Source: Methylomonas methanica
GTDB taxonomy: Bacteria > Pseudomonadota > Gammaproteobacteria > Methylococcales > Methylomonadaceae
Length of the DNA stretch: 64,000 nucleotides
Direction of reading: 5' to 3'
Assembly: GCA_001644045.1 (NCBI GenBank)
Contig: LUUF01000083.1
Coordinates: 105,957 to 169,956, forward strand
The notes beneath the pieces were generated by a model, which saw nothing but the letters and a program-made list of their open reading frames with translations, had not been told where the DNA came from and made no database searches. Made by a program: the position numbers and the translations under genes. Of the stretch, positions 62,721 through 64,000 are shown piece by piece. How positions within the stretch are numbered: the first letter of the stretch is position 1; every line of letters starts with the position of its first letter.

Positions 62721-64000
62721 TTAGTGCATCCAACAATATTGATTTGTGACATCTACATCGTTGATCACACCATTGGCATTTTTCCATTGCTCCCAAAGCG
62801 ATTCAGCATTGTGTTCGATTCCAGGCTGCCCCACCAGTTCGTAGCTAACGCCGTTAGCCGTTCTGACACGTCTGTTCTCTATGTCGAATGAGTAAATGGC
62901 TGCTGTCACATGGACCTGTCCCACCCCCTGTTTTGGCATGCAACCGACCAAGTGATGCTTCGCCTCAATGCCATCCTGGAAATGAATTTCCCGAACTGAC
63001 CAATACACCAGGGGCTCCACAAGCTCATCTTGCACAGGCGTGGTATCAAGTTTGGTCAGTTGCACATGAATCTTAGCTTTTGGCTTAGCCAGTCCTCTCA
63101 GACTCAAATCATCAGGCAGGATTTCATAACAACCCTTTCCCAAGTCAAGCGGCTGGCAAGCCTGCCGTAGAACAGCTTTTCCGCAGGCAGCGATCAATTC
63201 CTTTTGCACCAGTCGAGGCGCAAGGCCACTTTCGATAACCTTACTGACGACAGCGTCAGGCAATTCCACACTAAATCGAGTTCCCCAGGGATAATTCTGC
63301 CTGACTTTCCGGTAGATGGATGCCACGACATGTCTCATTTGCTCGACCGTGGGACTGGTAACCTCAATCACGCTGAACCGGGACAAAATTGGCGCCGGAA
63401 TTTTGGTTAGATTGTTGGCGGTGCCGACCCAGACGATATGCGCGCAGTTAGTACCGATTTCCAAACCTTCATCGATAAAATCCGTGGCGGTTTCATTTTC
63501 AAGCAGCTGGTAAAGCGAGCCCAGCGGGTCATAACGCTTATCTGCAGCGACTTTATCTAATTCATCGACCACAATCAGAGGATTGCCTTTGCGCTCCCGA
63601 GCCAGAACTTCAACAACTTTGCCAGGCTTACCTTCTGACCACCCAGACGACATACCGCCCAACACAAAGCCGGCTGTTGTCGAAGACAGACCAATCAACT
63701 GAAAAGGGGTTTCCACGGCTTTGGCCAATTCATGACAGAACGCCGTCTTACCGATACCCGCAGGACCTGATAACAACAAGGGATTGGCCGCAAATACGGC
63801 GTCCTCAGCCAGTTGCGCCAAGGCGAATTGCTCAAGATAAAAGTCAATCGCGTCCGAAAAATTCGGGAAGCGTAGGCGCAAATCTTCGAGCCGGGTCAGG
63901 ATGTCAGTGGGCAAGCTGACCATTGGCAAAAAGCCCGCCGTATCGCCCAAAAAATTAATGTAGCGCTGATGGTTGCGATGCAGATTGCTTCTTTTTTCAT
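62721..64000 (-). CDS. AAA+ ATPase of Lon/MoxR-like type (5' end probably outside window)
   Basis: The frame stays open from the right edge to the stop at 62721, at least 425 codons; no start is certain, the first candidates being TTG 63950 and ATG near 63920. The AAA+ domain has Walker A LLSGPAGIGKTAFCH, Walker B NPLIVVDELDKVAAD and sensor 1 VWVGTANNL with the Arg finger in PILSRFSVIEV, as in Lon. No Lon protease domain follows; the C-terminal 130 residues are a beta-rich domain of unknown type ending NQYCWMH. It is probably an unfolding or remodelling ATPase of an accessory system whose other genes lie beyond the window. Confidence 0.75.
   Translation of the reverse strand, partial: EKRSNLHRNHQRYINFLGDTAGFLPMVSLPTDILTRLEDLRLRFPNFSDAIDFYLEQFALAQLAEDAVFAANPLLLSGPAGIGKTAFCHELAKAVETPFQLIGLSSTTAGFVLGGMSSGWSEGKPGKVVEVLARERKGNPLIVVDELDKVAADKRYDPLGSLYQLLENETATDFIDEGLEIGTNCAHIVWVGTANNLTKIPAPILSRFSVIEVTSPTVEQMRHVVASIYRKVRQNYPWGTRFSVELPDAVVSKVIESGLAPRLVQKELIAACGKAVLRQACQPLDLGKGCYEILPDDLSLRGLAKPKAKIHVQLTKLDTTPVQDELVEPLVYWSVREIHFQDGIEAKHHLVGCMPKQGVGQVHVTAAIYSFDIENRRVRTANGVSYELVGQPGIEHNAESLWEQWKNANGVINDVDVTNQYCWMH

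Overview
The window looks like the chromosome of a gammaproteobacterium of methanotroph type (order Methylococcales). This is an inference from the style of the housekeeping genes (eukaryote-like NADP isocitrate dehydrogenase, UbiK, copper-linked CopC/HupE genes, RHS and exosortase H proteins); no methane monooxygenase gene is present, so the assignment is tentative.

Layout. (1) 1-14644 is core chromosome of moderately high GC: a minus-strand set of periplasmic genes (HupE/UreJ-like, lipoprotein, CopC, BNR-repeat protein), an HXXEE membrane protein, a QseBC-like two-component system and icd; then, on the plus strand, a GMC oxidoreductase / alpha-beta hydrolase / metallophosphoesterase operon, a MarR-type regulator, ubiK and the first half of yifB (comM). 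(2) At 14645 yifB is cut by DNA that begins 5'-TGT and carries repeated TTTTGCGACTGA motifs, the appearance of a Tn7/AbaR-like transposon end at its known comM/yifB target. A second, homologous end in the same orientation lies at 25191. The 10.5 kb between them holds two unusual gene sets: a nucleobase-chemistry cluster (small Gly/Ser-rich protein, PfkB-nucleoside deoxyribosyltransferase fusion, QueC-like, SagB-like flavoenzyme, then OGG-like glycosylase and a D12 adenine methylase on the opposite strand), and a ubiquitin-like conjugation operon (tandem Ub-like protein, E2-like candidate, JAMM protease, ThiF/E1) with a divergent RHH-GNAT-XRE-ImmA operon.

(3) 25.4-37.0 kb, all minus strand: an IPTL-CTERM surface protein, a 2484-residue RHS protein ending in a NucA/NucB-type DNase domain, its ComJ-like inhibitor, two further immunity-like genes, exosortase H and an exosortase-associated membrane protein. 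(4) 37.8-45.3 kb: small genes, an MGH1/GH63-like glycosidase, a 632-residue protein that may be TnsE-related, a DnaQ-like exonuclease and gene remnants. (5) 45.8-57.4 kb, visibly AT-rich: a close relative of tungsten acetylene hydratase with moaA, moeA, an IS903-type element, two exported proteins and a LysR regulator. Acetylene is a classical inactivator of methane monooxygenase, which would make this striking if the host is a methanotroph.

(6) 57.5-62.4 kb: a complete type III CBASS of the CdnC/HORMA/TRIP13/NucC kind, with two small genes and a divergent CapW-like WYL regulator. Its core promoter (TTGACT-N17-TATAGT) carries a perfect CIRCE element, the operator of the heat-shock repressor HrcA. 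(7) The right edge holds an IS481-type remnant and an AAA+ ATPase gene that probably runs out of the window. No rRNA, tRNA or CRISPR array was recognised.
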